Shown piece after piece: positions 7,356-15,067 of a stretch of DNA of 36,205 bases. Position 1 is the first letter of the stretch, and the number at the start of each line of letters is the position of its first letter. A program made the position numbers and the translations under genes. The notes beneath the pieces are model-generated. The model ran no database searches, was not told where the DNA came from, and saw only the letters and a program-made list of their open reading frames with translations. Source of the DNA: Bacteroidales bacterium (GTDB lineage: Bacteria > Bacteroidota > Bacteroidia > Bacteroidales > Tenuifilaceae); contig JAGPEQ010000020.1 of NCBI GenBank assembly GCA_018056955.1, forward strand, positions 1 to 36,205, read 5' to 3'.

Positions 7356-8749
7356 ATGATATTCTTGTAGTGCTGGTACCTTTCCATTATCTCCTTCACG
7401 TAGTTTGTGGTTTCAACCCCCTTTAGCTTGCCGTGCCTAACAACGGGGTCGTTTACAAACTGGGACTTATTCCGGATAAAGTACTCCACGTTATTGTCCC
7501 AAACATTGGGGTTTCGACCATGTTTCTGGGCAAGGTTTCGGGCGTCAATTATATGGCCTATCCCTGCATTGTACGATGCTAGCACAAACTTTACCATTTC
7601 GTCCTTGGGAATATCGTAAGCGGCAAATCGGTCTTCCAGCCACTTGATATACCTCACGCCGGCCTCAATTTGCTTGGCAGGCCCTACCGTACTATCAACT
7701 CCGAAATACTCGGCGGTTTGGGGCATCATCTGCATTAACCCCGATGCGCCCCTGTGCGAGGTAACATCGTGCCTGAAGCGCGACTCCTGGTAAACCAGCG
7801 AGGCTAAAAGCCGCCAGTCCCAGTCAATGCCCTGGCTGTACTTCTTAAAGTACTCGTCCCACGGCGAAATCTTGCCGGTGTAAATGAAAAAGTAATCGCT
7901 GCTGGCGCGCCTGTTAAAGCGTTCCTGGGCAAAATACTTTAGCTCAATATTACGGTAGTGAGCCGTTTTTAGGTAACCCTCCAGCCAGGTATCAACTTTT
8001 TTCCGGAGCTCAACCGAGGTTTTCCTTACAGCCCAGGCCGTTTTTTGCGGGAATCCTATTTGAATATCTATGTTGATATTCTTGTAGTAGTTTGATTTTA
8101 CCAGGGCTACGGACTGGTCGCAAACTGCATAATCGATTTCCCCTGTAGCTACCAGCTCAATCAGCTTGTCGGCATCGTAGTTGGGGAGCTCTACAACGGT
8201 TATTCCCCCACCTATTTCATCGGATAGGTTTTTTAGGCGCTGTGCGCCTGCTGAGCTTTTTTGCACGTAAACCAACCTACCCGATAGTTCAAGCGGTTTT
8301 TGAATGGCAGGAGTGCCGTTTTCAGCGGGTATCCTTTGAACCAGCACCTGGCTGGTTTCGCCATGAGGCAAGGTAAAATCAACCTCCTCCTTGCGCTGGG
8401 CTGTTATGGCTAAGCTGCTGGCTATGATATCAACCTTGCCCTTCCTGAGCATCTCAAACGATTTGTCGATATCGTTCTCTGTCACGATTTCGAGCTTTAC
8501 CCCTAAATAGGTAGCTAAATCGCGAAGCATATCGTACTGGTAACCCATTGGTTCACCCTTGTAGATAAAGTAACTTGTTGCGTTATAATCGGTTACAGCA
8601 ACAAGTTTGCCATCGGCCAGTATATCGGCAAGGTCTCGCTGAACTTCCTCGTCCTTAACCCCTTTTTTCTCACAGCTACTGACCGAGAAAAAAATTAGCA
8701 TAGCCAAAAAAATCAACCCATTACGCAGGTAAATAACTTTTCGAACCAT
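7346..8749 (-). CDS. mltF: MltF-like membrane-bound lytic murein transglycosylase lipoprotein
   Basis: The enzyme cleaves peptidoglycan glycan strands to 1,6-anhydromuropeptides. A type II signal peptide ends in VSSC (lipid-bearing Cys26), which places it at a membrane facing the periplasm. Residues about 40-270 resemble a family-3 solute-binding (amino-acid-binding) domain, e.g. the GEPMGYQYDMLRDLATYLG stretch. Residues about 300-440 form a lysozyme-like SLT domain with YQESRF (Glu322, presumed catalytic), GASGLMQMMPQTA and SYNAGIGH. The SBP plus SLT order and 467 aa match MltF. It has its own promoter and terminator, so it is probably monocistronic. I am sure of the family; the symbol follows E. 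coli usage. Confidence 0.92.
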   Translation of the reverse strand: MVRKVIYLRNGLIFLAMLIFFSVSSCEKKGVKDEEVQRDLADILADGKLVAVTDYNATSYFIYKGEPMGYQYDMLRDLATYLGVKLEIVTENDIDKSFEMLRKGKVDIIASSLAITAQRKEEVDFTLPHGETSQVLVQRIPAENGTPAIQKPLELSGRLVYVQKSSAGAQRLKNLSDEIGGGITVVELPNYDADKLIELVATGEIDYAVCDQSVALVKSNYYKNINIDIQIGFPQKTAWAVRKTSVELRKKVDTWLEGYLKTAHYRNIELKYFAQERFNRRASSDYFFIYTGKISPWDEYFKKYSQGIDWDWRLLASLVYQESRFRHDVTSHRGASGLMQMMPQTAEYFGVDSTVGPAKQIEAGVRYIKWLEDRFAAYDIPKDEMVKFVLASYNAGIGHIIDARNLAQKHGRNPNVWDNNVEYFIRNKSQFVNDPVVRHGKLKGVETTNYVKEIMERYQHYKNIIGE

Positions 8750-8760
8750 AATATGACTTT

Positions 8761-8775
8761 TTTGGTTTAACCAAA
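8761..8775. promoter_or_regulatory. Palindrome at the mltF transcription start
   Basis: TTTGGTT-T-AACCAAA is a 7-bp inverted repeat with a one-base centre, placed between the predicted mltF start site (about 8778) and the ATG at 8749. It could be a repressor operator or a 5'-UTR hairpin. No regulator is identifiable. Confidence 0.35.
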
Positions 8776-8783
8776 CAGAAACA

Positions 8784-8812
8784 CAAAATTAGCCTAAAGT
8801 GTTGAATTACAA
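8784..8812 (-). promoter_or_regulatory. mltF promoter
   Basis: TTG (8812-8810), an 18-nt spacer and TAATTTTG (8791-8784) on the minus strand fit the Bacteroidota consensus. The predicted 5' UTR is about 28 nt. Confidence 0.65.
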
Positions 8813-8828
8813 TTGAGAATTTTGACGA

Positions 8829-10877
8829 CTAGTCGTAAAACATCCACGAAACTCCAAACTTAACCATACGTGGATTGTACGGGTAGTGTAGCGTTGTAAA
8901 ATACTGATTATCAATTAATCCCTGGTTAGCATGGTCAAGCTTAATAAATAAATTGGCACGTTTCCACCGGGCATTCAGGAATACATCGACAAACGGATAG
9001 TTGCCAATTTTTCGAACACGTTGGTTATGGTAAATCCCAAGTGCAGGATTGTAAGCGTCGGCATAAAACTCGGTACGGTAGAATCCGCTAACACCAAGCT
9101 GCATGGTAAGCACATCCTTTACCACGGGGTACTGCACGTAAAGTGCACCAAACCCCGCAAGGGTGGGCAAGCTTAAAACATCGGCATTGGTGCTTGCCTG
9201 CCAAATAACCTTACACACAGCGTTGAACCAACCGAGCCTGAATTTTTCCTGAATGTAGGCCGAGGTTACCGTAACCTTAGGTTCCTGGGCAGGTAACGAG
9301 AGCGTGTCAAAGTAAAAATAGTTAAGGATATGCTCAATGCTATACCCTGCCTCAAAACCAAACCTATCGGCTCCAAGGCGTGCGCTTAACCTGAAACGGC
9401 TCTCCTTTTCAAAAGTGTTGTCCCATTTGTAATGATTTGAAAAATATCGATTTATAAAGATATCGGGTTCCCTATCGGTAATGCTTAGCTCCCCTGCTAC
9501 GTAAGGCAGCTCCTTCGATTTCCATGGCGATATGGATAAACGGCCAAGCAGCTCCTTATCGGCTGCCCTGTACCCGCTCATGTAAAAACGTGCAGCGCCA
9601 CTGTACGATAGGTAAGGGCTTTGGCTGTAAACCCCCAGGCCAAAGTGACTGGTGTTGAGCTTGGTATTGCTGTAGGTATATATAAAGTTATCGGGTGTAA
9701 AGTTGTAGTAGCTCCCCATTAGGCCCGATACCCATGCCCGTAATCCGGGTATGCCCGGGTATTTGGCAATTTGGCTTAGCTCCACAAGCAGGGTCGACTG
9801 GTAGGTGGCAAGGTACACAGAGTCGTGGGTAGATGTGGTGCTGATATAAAAATTGCCGTAATACGATGAATCGGTTTCGGTATCGGCGTAAACCCGTGTG
9901 TAGCGGTTGGCATCAAGTATCAGCTTGGCCGTGAGAATCGATTTCAGATTTTCAAGGCTATCGTTTAGCCTTTTTGTAATAATATCGTAACCCACCACTC
10001 CGGCAAAGCTCCTTTTACGGTACTCCACCGATGCGTCCTTAAGCCTGAAAGGCACCAGGTTGGGCTCCATAACGGTATCCTGTATGAACCTATCGTCCTC
10101 CAGCCCGCCATTTTCCTGATTCCGAATGTATGTGTAAGCAAACGTTCCCTGTGCCGACACCCTATGCCTGTAGTAACTTGCAAAGGCCGTAAAATCGTTA
10201 TTACGGGTTAGCTGCCTTTCGTATATACCCTTGGTGCTGAAGTAGTCGTACTGCAACCCGAAGTTCAGGTACCTGTTCACATTCTGCGTATGAAAAACCC
10301 TAAGGTTTTGCTCAGCATTACGCCTTTTGCCGGCAGTTGAATACTCCAGCAGCGTATGCGGGCGTCGTACGTTGTACTGCTTCCTATCTAGCACCGGCTG
10401 CTCGTAGCTGGAATAACCCTTTGAAAACAGGAACGGAAAGCAAACCGGCCGTTCAAAAAAATGGTCACTCTGCTCAGGCGAGCCCATGTTGCCCAGGTAG
10501 GTTAAGGGCGATAGGCTCTTTTGCCCGGGTAGTATCAGATGCACCAAAAATAGCGAGCTGTCAAAGGCTTGTGTTTGAACCAAATCATAGGTTTCCCGGT
10601 CAAAATACCATGCAAACGACTTGCTCTTAGGGTCTTGAATGCCAAGGTAACCGTAAATGTTGCGCTCATTGGGTTTAAGCGTATCGGTAGCCGACCTGCC
10701 TACACCCCTTGCACTACCCTTATCAAAAGGGACATTCCTACCCCTTAGCGAATCGCTCCGGGAGTGTTTACCGGCTAGTGTACGAGCCCCCTCCTGCGAA
10801 TAGGCGTAGCTGCTCGATAAGCACACCGCCACAAAAAGCAGTAGGCAAGCAAATGGAACTGATAAAAACTGTTTCAA
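8829..10877 (-). CDS. Large outer-membrane beta-barrel, putative porin family (Porin_10-like)
   Basis: A secreted protein rich in alternating aromatic and polar strands and ending in an aromatic-rich strand (KFGVSWMFYD), typical of outer-membrane barrels. It looks like the 'putative porin' family of Bacteroidota (Porin_10), which is often 600-700 aa. The frame is open to an ATG at 10964, but a good promoter lies at 10897-10925, downstream of that ATG. I therefore favour TTG at 10877, which puts LKQFLSVPFACLLLF at the very N-terminus as a signal peptide cleaved near AYSQ. The mature protein starts with a low-complexity Ser/Arg/Gly linker. The substrate is unknown. A short palindrome (ACGACTAGTCGT, 8825-8836) overlaps the stop and may be a weak terminator. 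Confidence 0.8.
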   Translation of the reverse strand: MKQFLSVPFACLLLFVAVCLSSSYAYSQEGARTLAGKHSRSDSLRGRNVPFDKGSARGVGRSATDTLKPNERNIYGYLGIQDPKSKSFAWYFDRETYDLVQTQAFDSSLFLVHLILPGQKSLSPLTYLGNMGSPEQSDHFFERPVCFPFLFSKGYSSYEQPVLDRKQYNVRRPHTLLEYSTAGKRRNAEQNLRVFHTQNVNRYLNFGLQYDYFSTKGIYERQLTRNNDFTAFASYYRHRVSAQGTFAYTYIRNQENGGLEDDRFIQDTVMEPNLVPFRLKDASVEYRKRSFAGVVGYDIITKRLNDSLENLKSILTAKLILDANRYTRVYADTETDSSYYGNFYISTTSTHDSVYLATYQSTLLVELSQIAKYPGIPGLRAWVSGLMGSYYNFTPDNFIYTYSNTKLNTSHFGLGVYSQSPYLSYSGAARFYMSGYRAADKELLGRLSISPWKSKELPYVAGELSITDREPDIFINRYFSNHYKWDNTFEKESRFRLSARLGADRFGFEAGYSIEHILNYFYFDTLSLPAQEPKVTVTSAYIQEKFRLGWFNAVCKVIWQASTNADVLSLPTLAGFGALYVQYPVVKDVLTMQLGVSGFYRTEFYADAYNPALGIYHNQRVRKIGNYPFVDVFLNARWKRANLFIKLDHANQGLIDNQYFTTLHYPYNPRMVKFGVSWMFYD

Positions 10878-10896
10878 ACCAGCTATTTTAGGATTG

Positions 10897-10925
10897 CAAA
10901 TATATGAATGATACGCGTTAAACAA
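10897..10925 (-). promoter_or_regulatory. Porin promoter
   Basis: TTG (10925-10923), an 18-nt spacer and TATATTTG (10904-10897) on the minus strand match the Bacteroidota consensus. The start would be near 10891, about 14 nt before a TTG codon that begins a proper signal peptide. This argues against the more distal ATG at 10964. Confidence 0.65.
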
Positions 10926-10978
10926 TGCTAAGTAACACAAAAAAGATTGAAACAGAACAAACAAGCCAGAGTTGGTGC

Positions 10979-11069
10979 TGACTCGGAATGACTCGGAATG
11001 AGATGGAATAAGACGGAATGACTCGGAATATGAGGAAGTTAGAAGAAGTTAGAGGAAGTTAGAGGGAGA
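10979..11069. repeat. Period-10 decamer array in reverse orientation
   Basis: Five ACTCGGAATG-type units are followed in phase by about four GAAGTTAGAG-type units. This is the reverse complement of the array at 5591-5750, with both sub-families in the same relative order. The two arrays bracket gltX, mltF and the porin as an inverted pair. Confidence 0.8.
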
Positions 11070-11592
11070 TGAAGTCCGTTAAACGTGAGACGTTAACCGT
11101 TGAAAGTTAAAAGATAAAAGTTAAAGGTTAAATGGACATGGGTAATTTTAAACTCTCTCGCGCGCTTGTAAACGAGTGCGGCATACGCCACTCATTGCTG
11201 GCGCGGACTTGTAGTCCGTGACAAATACATACTACACTTTTACTTATTCAAGCTGTGCTTCATTGAAAACACCTTTTAAAATAACCACACGGATTGGCTT
11301 TGCCGAACTACAACCGCACGGATTACAACCGACCGAAGGGAGCTCACCGAAGGTAAATCCGCGCGAGCAGAGGAATTATAAAAAACTCAGGCGCAGCCTG
11401 TTGCTGATAGCGCGACGGCGGTGCAACCGCCGCCGAACACGGTTCGTTTATTGCTTATTACAGCCTCGGCCTAACTAGGCTTTTTATTGCCTCGGCTCAA
11501 CTGAGGGGGCTTTTATCCTTAAAGCAGACCTACAGCAAAAATTAGCTTTGTGCCACAAGTTACAAACTTGCGGCAGTTGGGTGGGAGTAAAA
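11070..11592. other. Gene-free spacer with hairpins
   Basis: No credible gene is visible. The stretch starts with degenerate GTTAAA-rich repeats (11080-11140). It then holds short hairpins such as GGACTTGTAGTCC (about 11205-11217), CGGCGG-TGCAA-CCGCCG (about 11415-11431) and two tandem GCCT...AGGC-like hairpins followed by T tracts (about 11460-11515). These resemble dispersed intergenic repeats. Plus-strand frames through it have no recognisable protein character. Confidence 0.5.
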
Positions 11593-12192
11593 TTATTTGA
11601 TTCTTTCTTTTGCTAATTTCTCTATATACTTTGACCCAAAGGTTCTTGGTATTTCATCTCCAAGTTTTTGTTTCCCTTTTTCAACCCAACTACCTGACTC
11701 ATATTTGTAAATAATTACCTCGCTATCAGATTTTTCATTGTAATATTCAGCACTGCCAGATTCAGATGTTTCTTTATAAGGCCCTTCTAAATCTGTTTTA
11801 TCTACGAAAAAAGTATAAACATCAAAGTTTTGGATCAATTCTTCTTTATTTTCGGTAAAAAAGTTTCTCGCAGCACAATTAATATAAAACAAAGGCTTGT
11901 AATTTTTTTTATCACCACAATTGCCGTTTGGGTCTTCTACCGCTTTAATTGTCCACTTTTCAGGAAATTGTTTTGAAATTGCATAAATACATCCTTGCCC
12001 AACATGAACATCTTTCATATAAAACTCATAATATATTGCAGTGACATCGTCCTCCTTTTCAATACTATAGGATGTTGTCCATATATAATCAGGATTTTTA
12101 ACTAAAGAAAAGAAATCAACGGTGGATTCGTTATTTTGTGCTTTACATGAAGCAAAAAATACTACTAAAATTATAGTTAAATATTTTTTCAT
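11593..12192 (-). CDS. Lipoprotein following the orphan toxin tip; candidate immunity protein
   Basis: A 199-aa protein I do not recognise. It has a short type II signal peptide with lipobox FFASC (Cys near residue 16), so it is predicted to be lipid-anchored and periplasm-facing. The body is polar, rich in Glu/Lys/Tyr, with beta-type alternation. The ATG lies 7 nt after the stop of the NlpC/P60-tipped frame, so the two are a transcriptional pair. Position, small size and strong divergence from the equivalent lipoprotein at 15317-15985 fit an immunity protein that neutralises a cell-wall or periplasmic enzyme. That function is inference from context only. The base composition is clearly more AT-rich than the gltX-porin block. 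Confidence 0.65.
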   Translation of the reverse strand: MKKYLTIILVVFFASCKAQNNESTVDFFSLVKNPDYIWTTSYSIEKEDDVTAIYYEFYMKDVHVGQGCIYAISKQFPEKWTIKAVEDPNGNCGDKKNYKPLFYINCAARNFFTENKEELIQNFDVYTFFVDKTDLEGPYKETSESGSAEYYNEKSDSEVIIYKYESGSWVEKGKQKLGDEIPRTFGSKYIEKLAKERIK

Positions 12193-12199
12193 TGTATTA

Positions 12200-13681
12200 T
12201 TATTTTGTTGTTACTGCTCTAAAATACCCTTTCCATCCAGCGTGTTTGTATAAGGCTTTTCCAGTACGTGTATATATTGATTTTCGTATACAACCTTGGC
12301 AATATCCTTCAATGTCTTTTGATAGTGATTCCTCAGCAGCACCCGAGATTCCAATAGCCTCAATCACTGTTACCTTGTCTGTTTCTTTATCATACGACAC
12401 AACAACACCAGTATGTCCATCACTTGAGCTCCTACTCCATAAGAAAACATCACCAGGTCTTATATCTTTGAAATCCTCTTTTTCACTATTCTTCACATGC
12501 TGTAAGAAGCTATCAAAGCTTCCATCTTGCATGCTACTTAGCATAAGTGATGTGTAAAACGGACTTGGAACTTCTTCCAATCCACAAGCCTTCTGTAAGA
12601 ATCGAGCTACAAATTCGGAACAATCCATCTCATCAGTACCTTTTTCATCTAAACTGGTTCTGCTATCACCACCGCCATATGCATATGAATTACCTAAAAA
12701 TTCTTCCATTTCTGTTAAAGCAATCTCAATTGCAGATTCTTCTTGGTCTTCTTTTTTCTCCCCCCAAATTTCATTAAGCTTATTTATATCATGAAGAATA
12801 ACCTCTAATATTTTGTCAATAATGTCCTTATCTTCTTTCTCCTGTTCTCTGGATGGTAATATCAGACCTAAATAGTTTAACCATTGCTTTACATCTTGCT
12901 CTGGCTTACTACCTATTATTTGTATTACCATATGCATCTTGCCTTCTGTATCATAAAACGAAATTAATCCATAATGCTTTGTATACCCTGCTTTAATCAA
13001 TTTATTATAGCGAAGTTCGCTAAAACTTTTTATTCTTATTTTTTCTCCAAGTACTATATCTTTTTTAACACTATATACGGCTATTTTATATGGTTTACCT
13101 TCCAATTGGTAATTTTCAAAATATATACCTTCATCCCATAAATTAAAGGTGTTATCATTGGTTTTTAATCCCTTAAAAACTTTTTTTGCAATCCCCTGAA
13201 AAGATGCTTTTCTTACCGACCAATTTTTATATTTACCATTGCTTAAATAAATATCCTTTGTTTTTGAATTGTTATAATAATCTTCATATTTCTGATAAAT
13301 ATGATTAAACAGTTCTAATCTTGTTTCTATTTCTCTTTCTTGCTCATCGGGAGCCAGACCCCATAAAATATTTCCTAACCAGGTAATTCCATATACCCCC
13401 ATCTCCCCCTCTTCCTCTTCTTCAGTCCAGGCGAACCAGATGTTTTGTGGGTTATGGATATAGTCCCATTGGTATTTGTTGAGCCGGGTGGCGGTGGTGC
13501 CGGAGTAGTCCATCAGGTTATCGGTTGTGCCTTGCGGTAAATATATAATATTTTTGGTGCTGAAGGTGTGGCGGAGGGAAAAAATTCCATGTCCCAGCTC
13601 GTGGGCGGCGGTGCGTGTCAGAGCTGCATCGTCGGCCATACCTCGTGTTAATACAAATGCAAATTGCTTGTTAAAGGGCAT
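12200..13681 (-). CDS. Orphan cassette: metallopeptidase-core fragment fused to NlpC/P60-like tip
   Basis: Residues 1-92 copy the end of the core of the 1305-aa protein at 15996-19913: HELGHGIFSLRH (from His27), TTDNLMDYSGTTATRLNKY, NPQNIWFAW, then the acidic EEEEEGEM junction. The rest is unrelated to that protein. It ends in a cysteine-hydrolase domain with DCSEF (Cys354) and GHTGVV (His423), the Cys-His pattern of NlpC/P60 amidase/endopeptidase folds. There is no signal peptide and no promoter consensus upstream. The start Met corresponds to an internal Met of the parent, and homology stops at about 13686. It is therefore probably a silent tip cassette, expressed only if recombined onto the parent. 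It could alternatively be read as a 5'-truncated pseudogene. Confidence 0.75.
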   Translation of the reverse strand: MPFNKQFAFVLTRGMADDAALTRTAAHELGHGIFSLRHTFSTKNIIYLPQGTTDNLMDYSGTTATRLNKYQWDYIHNPQNIWFAWTEEEEEGEMGVYGITWLGNILWGLAPDEQEREIETRLELFNHIYQKYEDYYNNSKTKDIYLSNGKYKNWSVRKASFQGIAKKVFKGLKTNDNTFNLWDEGIYFENYQLEGKPYKIAVYSVKKDIVLGEKIRIKSFSELRYNKLIKAGYTKHYGLISFYDTEGKMHMVIQIIGSKPEQDVKQWLNYLGLILPSREQEKEDKDIIDKILEVILHDINKLNEIWGEKKEDQEESAIEIALTEMEEFLGNSYAYGGGDSRTSLDEKGTDEMDCSEFVARFLQKACGLEEVPSPFYTSLMLSSMQDGSFDSFLQHVKNSEKEDFKDIRPGDVFLWSRSSSDGHTGVVVSYDKETDKVTVIEAIGISGAAEESLSKDIEGYCQGCIRKSIYTRTGKALYKHAGWKGYFRAVTTK

Positions 13682-13776
13682 GTAACCGATTGTTTATTGC
13701 TGATTATGAGGTAAATTTACTGAAAATACATTAGTAACTTACTTTTATGTACAAAATTTTTTAGCTTGCTTTAATG

Positions 13777-13784
13777 AATACTTT
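13777..13784. repeat. 8-bp target-site duplication, left
   Basis: AATACTTT directly precedes the left terminal inverted repeat of the IS. The identical octamer follows the right end at 15004-15011. Confidence 0.85.
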
Positions 13785-13808
13785 GGCGTAATGGACAAAA
13801 TTCAGGCT
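13785..13808 (+). repeat. Left terminal inverted repeat of the IS
   Basis: GGCGTAATGGACAAAATTCA then GGCT, which matches the inverted right end except at three positions. Confidence 0.85.
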
Positions 13809-13864
13809 ATTTTTTAGGTAGTTTGTTCTAATGGACATTTTTCAGGCTTTTTATTTTAATGTTT

Positions 13865-13896
13865 TTTGAGATAAGCAAGTAGTATTAGTAATTTTG
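13865..13896 (+). promoter_or_regulatory. Promoter inside the IS, directed against the transposase
   Basis: TTTG (13865-13868), a 20-nt spacer and TAATTTTG (13889-13896) give an essentially perfect Bacteroidota promoter on the plus strand. The start would be near 13901. No plus-strand protein frame follows, but a chain of hairpins and a terminator does. Confidence 0.65.
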
Positions 13897-13900
13897 TATG

Positions 13901-14002
13901 TCAGGTAAGCAGAAACAGGCTCTGCTGGAGAGCAACCTGTCAGGAATACCCTGACCGACTGGAATGGTCATAAAGGCTGGCGATCGTCAGCCTTTATTTA
14001 TT
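13901..14002 (+). ncRNA. Candidate small RNA within the IS
   Basis: About 100 nt lie between a strong promoter (13865-13896) and an intrinsic terminator. Successive hairpins are visible: CAGGT/ACCTG (13902-13906 with 13935-13939) or GCAGA/TCTGC (13909-13913 with 13921-13925), GTCAGG-AATAC-CCTGAC (13939-13955), and TAAAGGCTG...CAGCCTTTA (13971-13996) followed by TTTATTT. The RNA is convergent with the transposase and overlaps its last codons. It might act as an antisense regulator, protect the element from read-through, or guide or assist transposition. I know of no described RNA for this IS group, and expression is unproven. Confidence 0.5.
13971..14002 (+). terminator. Terminator of the IS small RNA, overlapping the transposase stop
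   Basis: TAAAGGCTG pairs with CAGCCTTTA (9 bp, extendable by two pairs into the loop) and is followed by a T-rich tract on the plus strand. The transposase stop codon (13994-13996) lies in the right arm, so the same hairpin can end transcripts from both sides. Confidence 0.6.
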
Positions 14003-14928
14003 GACTATTCCAAGAGTAAATGCCTTCAAAAACTCATTTATAAACTTTTCTTTTCGTTTGCGGCTTAGCCCGTTATGGTTTCGCAGCTTGTTTTTCAGGG
14101 CGGTAAAAGTCCCTTCAAGCTGATTATTAGTGTTGGGCAACCCCAGTTCCATGCTGTCGTACCAGGTAAACAGGTATTGCTTATTTCGCTCTAAACTTTT
14201 GTAGGCGCTCCTCAGCCTTTTGTGTACATACCGACTTTTGCCGGTTTCAGGGTTAATAGCTCTTGTATTTATGTACTCTTCCCATTTTGAATGCCACTCG
14301 TCAAGTGCACCCCAAAAGCTTTCCTTATCCGTGTGGGGTAGTAGATGAACGATTTCTTTCAGCTCTCTCGATGCCTGAACCTTAGGCTTTCTAGTGATAT
14401 ACCGCATTACAATAGCCACTTGGTGGTACTGGCACATTTGAACGGGGTAGTCCTGCAATGCCTTGAATAAACCTTTTCTCCCATCACATACAATGCCCTT
14501 CACCTTTATACCCTGGTTTTCGAGATGCCTTATGCCCGCTACATACTCACTGATGGTCTCGTACTTTACAAACTTCCAGTACAGGTGATGACCCTCCGTA
14601 TCTTTAAACACCATGACACCAAAATCACGTCCAAAGTAGGTGGTATCCATTAAAACAATACTTTCCTTAGGCCTATAGAACTGTTGGGCTACAACTACTT
14701 TATCGAGCCGTCGCTGAATGGTTCTTACCGAAACACCATATTTCAAGGCCAGTTGGCTGTAGGTTTGTTTGCCTTCGGTGTATTCTAGCCAAAGAACCCG
14801 GTTGTCTATCCGGTGCCCTCCTAGAAACTGGCGTTGGCAGTCGTTGCATTTATAGATTTGGATACCATTCCTCGATCCATTTTTCTTCGTCCTTTTCGAA
14901 CCACAGTAAAAGCAAATTTTTTATTCAT
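13994..14928 (-). CDS. IS256 family transposase (variant Zn-binding), with -1 frame break near its start
   Basis: A DDE/MULE-type transposase. An N-terminal zinc ribbon reads CFYCGSKRTKKNG...YKCNDC, with Cys pairs CxxC and CxxC. A helix-turn-helix (YSQLALKYGVSVRTIQRRL) and the catalytic domain with MDTTYFG, VCDGRKGLF and MCQYHQ follow. The C-terminal part is intact (LPNTNNQLEG). The natural start MNKK (ATG at 14926-14928) is in one frame and the zinc ribbon is in the -1 frame. The switch falls on a run of six A (14917-14922), where a seventh A would restore one frame. Either a homopolymer deletion has killed it, or ribosomes slip here. With the shift the protein is about 311 aa. Without it only a 250-aa part from an internal Met is open. 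Confidence 0.8.
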
Positions 14929-14979
14929 GACATTCAAATTCTCCAAAGTTCGATATTTATTGGAGTTAAACACCATGTC

Positions 14980-15003
14980 AGCCTGAAATATGTCCATTAA
15001 GCC
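14980..15003 (-). repeat. Right terminal inverted repeat of the IS
   Basis: Read on the minus strand it is GGCTTAATGGACATATTTCA then GGCT, the mate of 13785-13808. Confidence 0.85.
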
Positions 15004-15011
15004 AATACTTT
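15004..15011. repeat. 8-bp target-site duplication, right
   Basis: AATACTTT, identical to 13777-13784. Confidence 0.85.
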
Positions 15012-15067
15012 CAATATATTTGGATTGCAAAGCAAACCATGCTAGTTTTTGATTTCAACCAACCTTA

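Larger units (their letters stand above)
13785..15003 (-). mobile_element. IS256-type insertion sequence, variant Zn-binding transposase, 1219 bp
   Basis: The ends are GGCnTAATGGACA then nAnTTCAGGCT, left at 13785-13808 and right at 14980-15003. They match at 21 of 24 positions and are inverted. Both ends are flanked by the octamer AATACTTT, consistent with the 8-9 bp duplication of IS256 elements. A second direct copy of the TAATGGACA...TTCAGGCT motif sits inside the left end (13829-13848). The element carries one transposase frame (minus) and a plus-strand promoter-terminator unit. It sits between the orphan cassette and the lipoprotein gene ending at 15317 without interrupting either. Confidence 0.88.

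Noticed and set aside
11218-11478. 86-aa plus-strand frame in the spacer after the porin
   Set aside because: It crosses short hairpins, is rich in Arg from GC-rich repeats, and has no promoter or recognisable domain.
10965-11592. tRNA genes in the intergenic repeats
   Set aside because: I looked for cloverleaf arms with a TTCGA-type loop here and in the other spacers and found none. The hairpins present are simple inverted repeats.
14821-15030. Separate 69-aa frame upstream of the transposase
   Set aside because: Most of it is the wrong frame across the transposase zinc ribbon and the IS right end. Only its MNKK start is relevant, as the likely start before the -1 shift.
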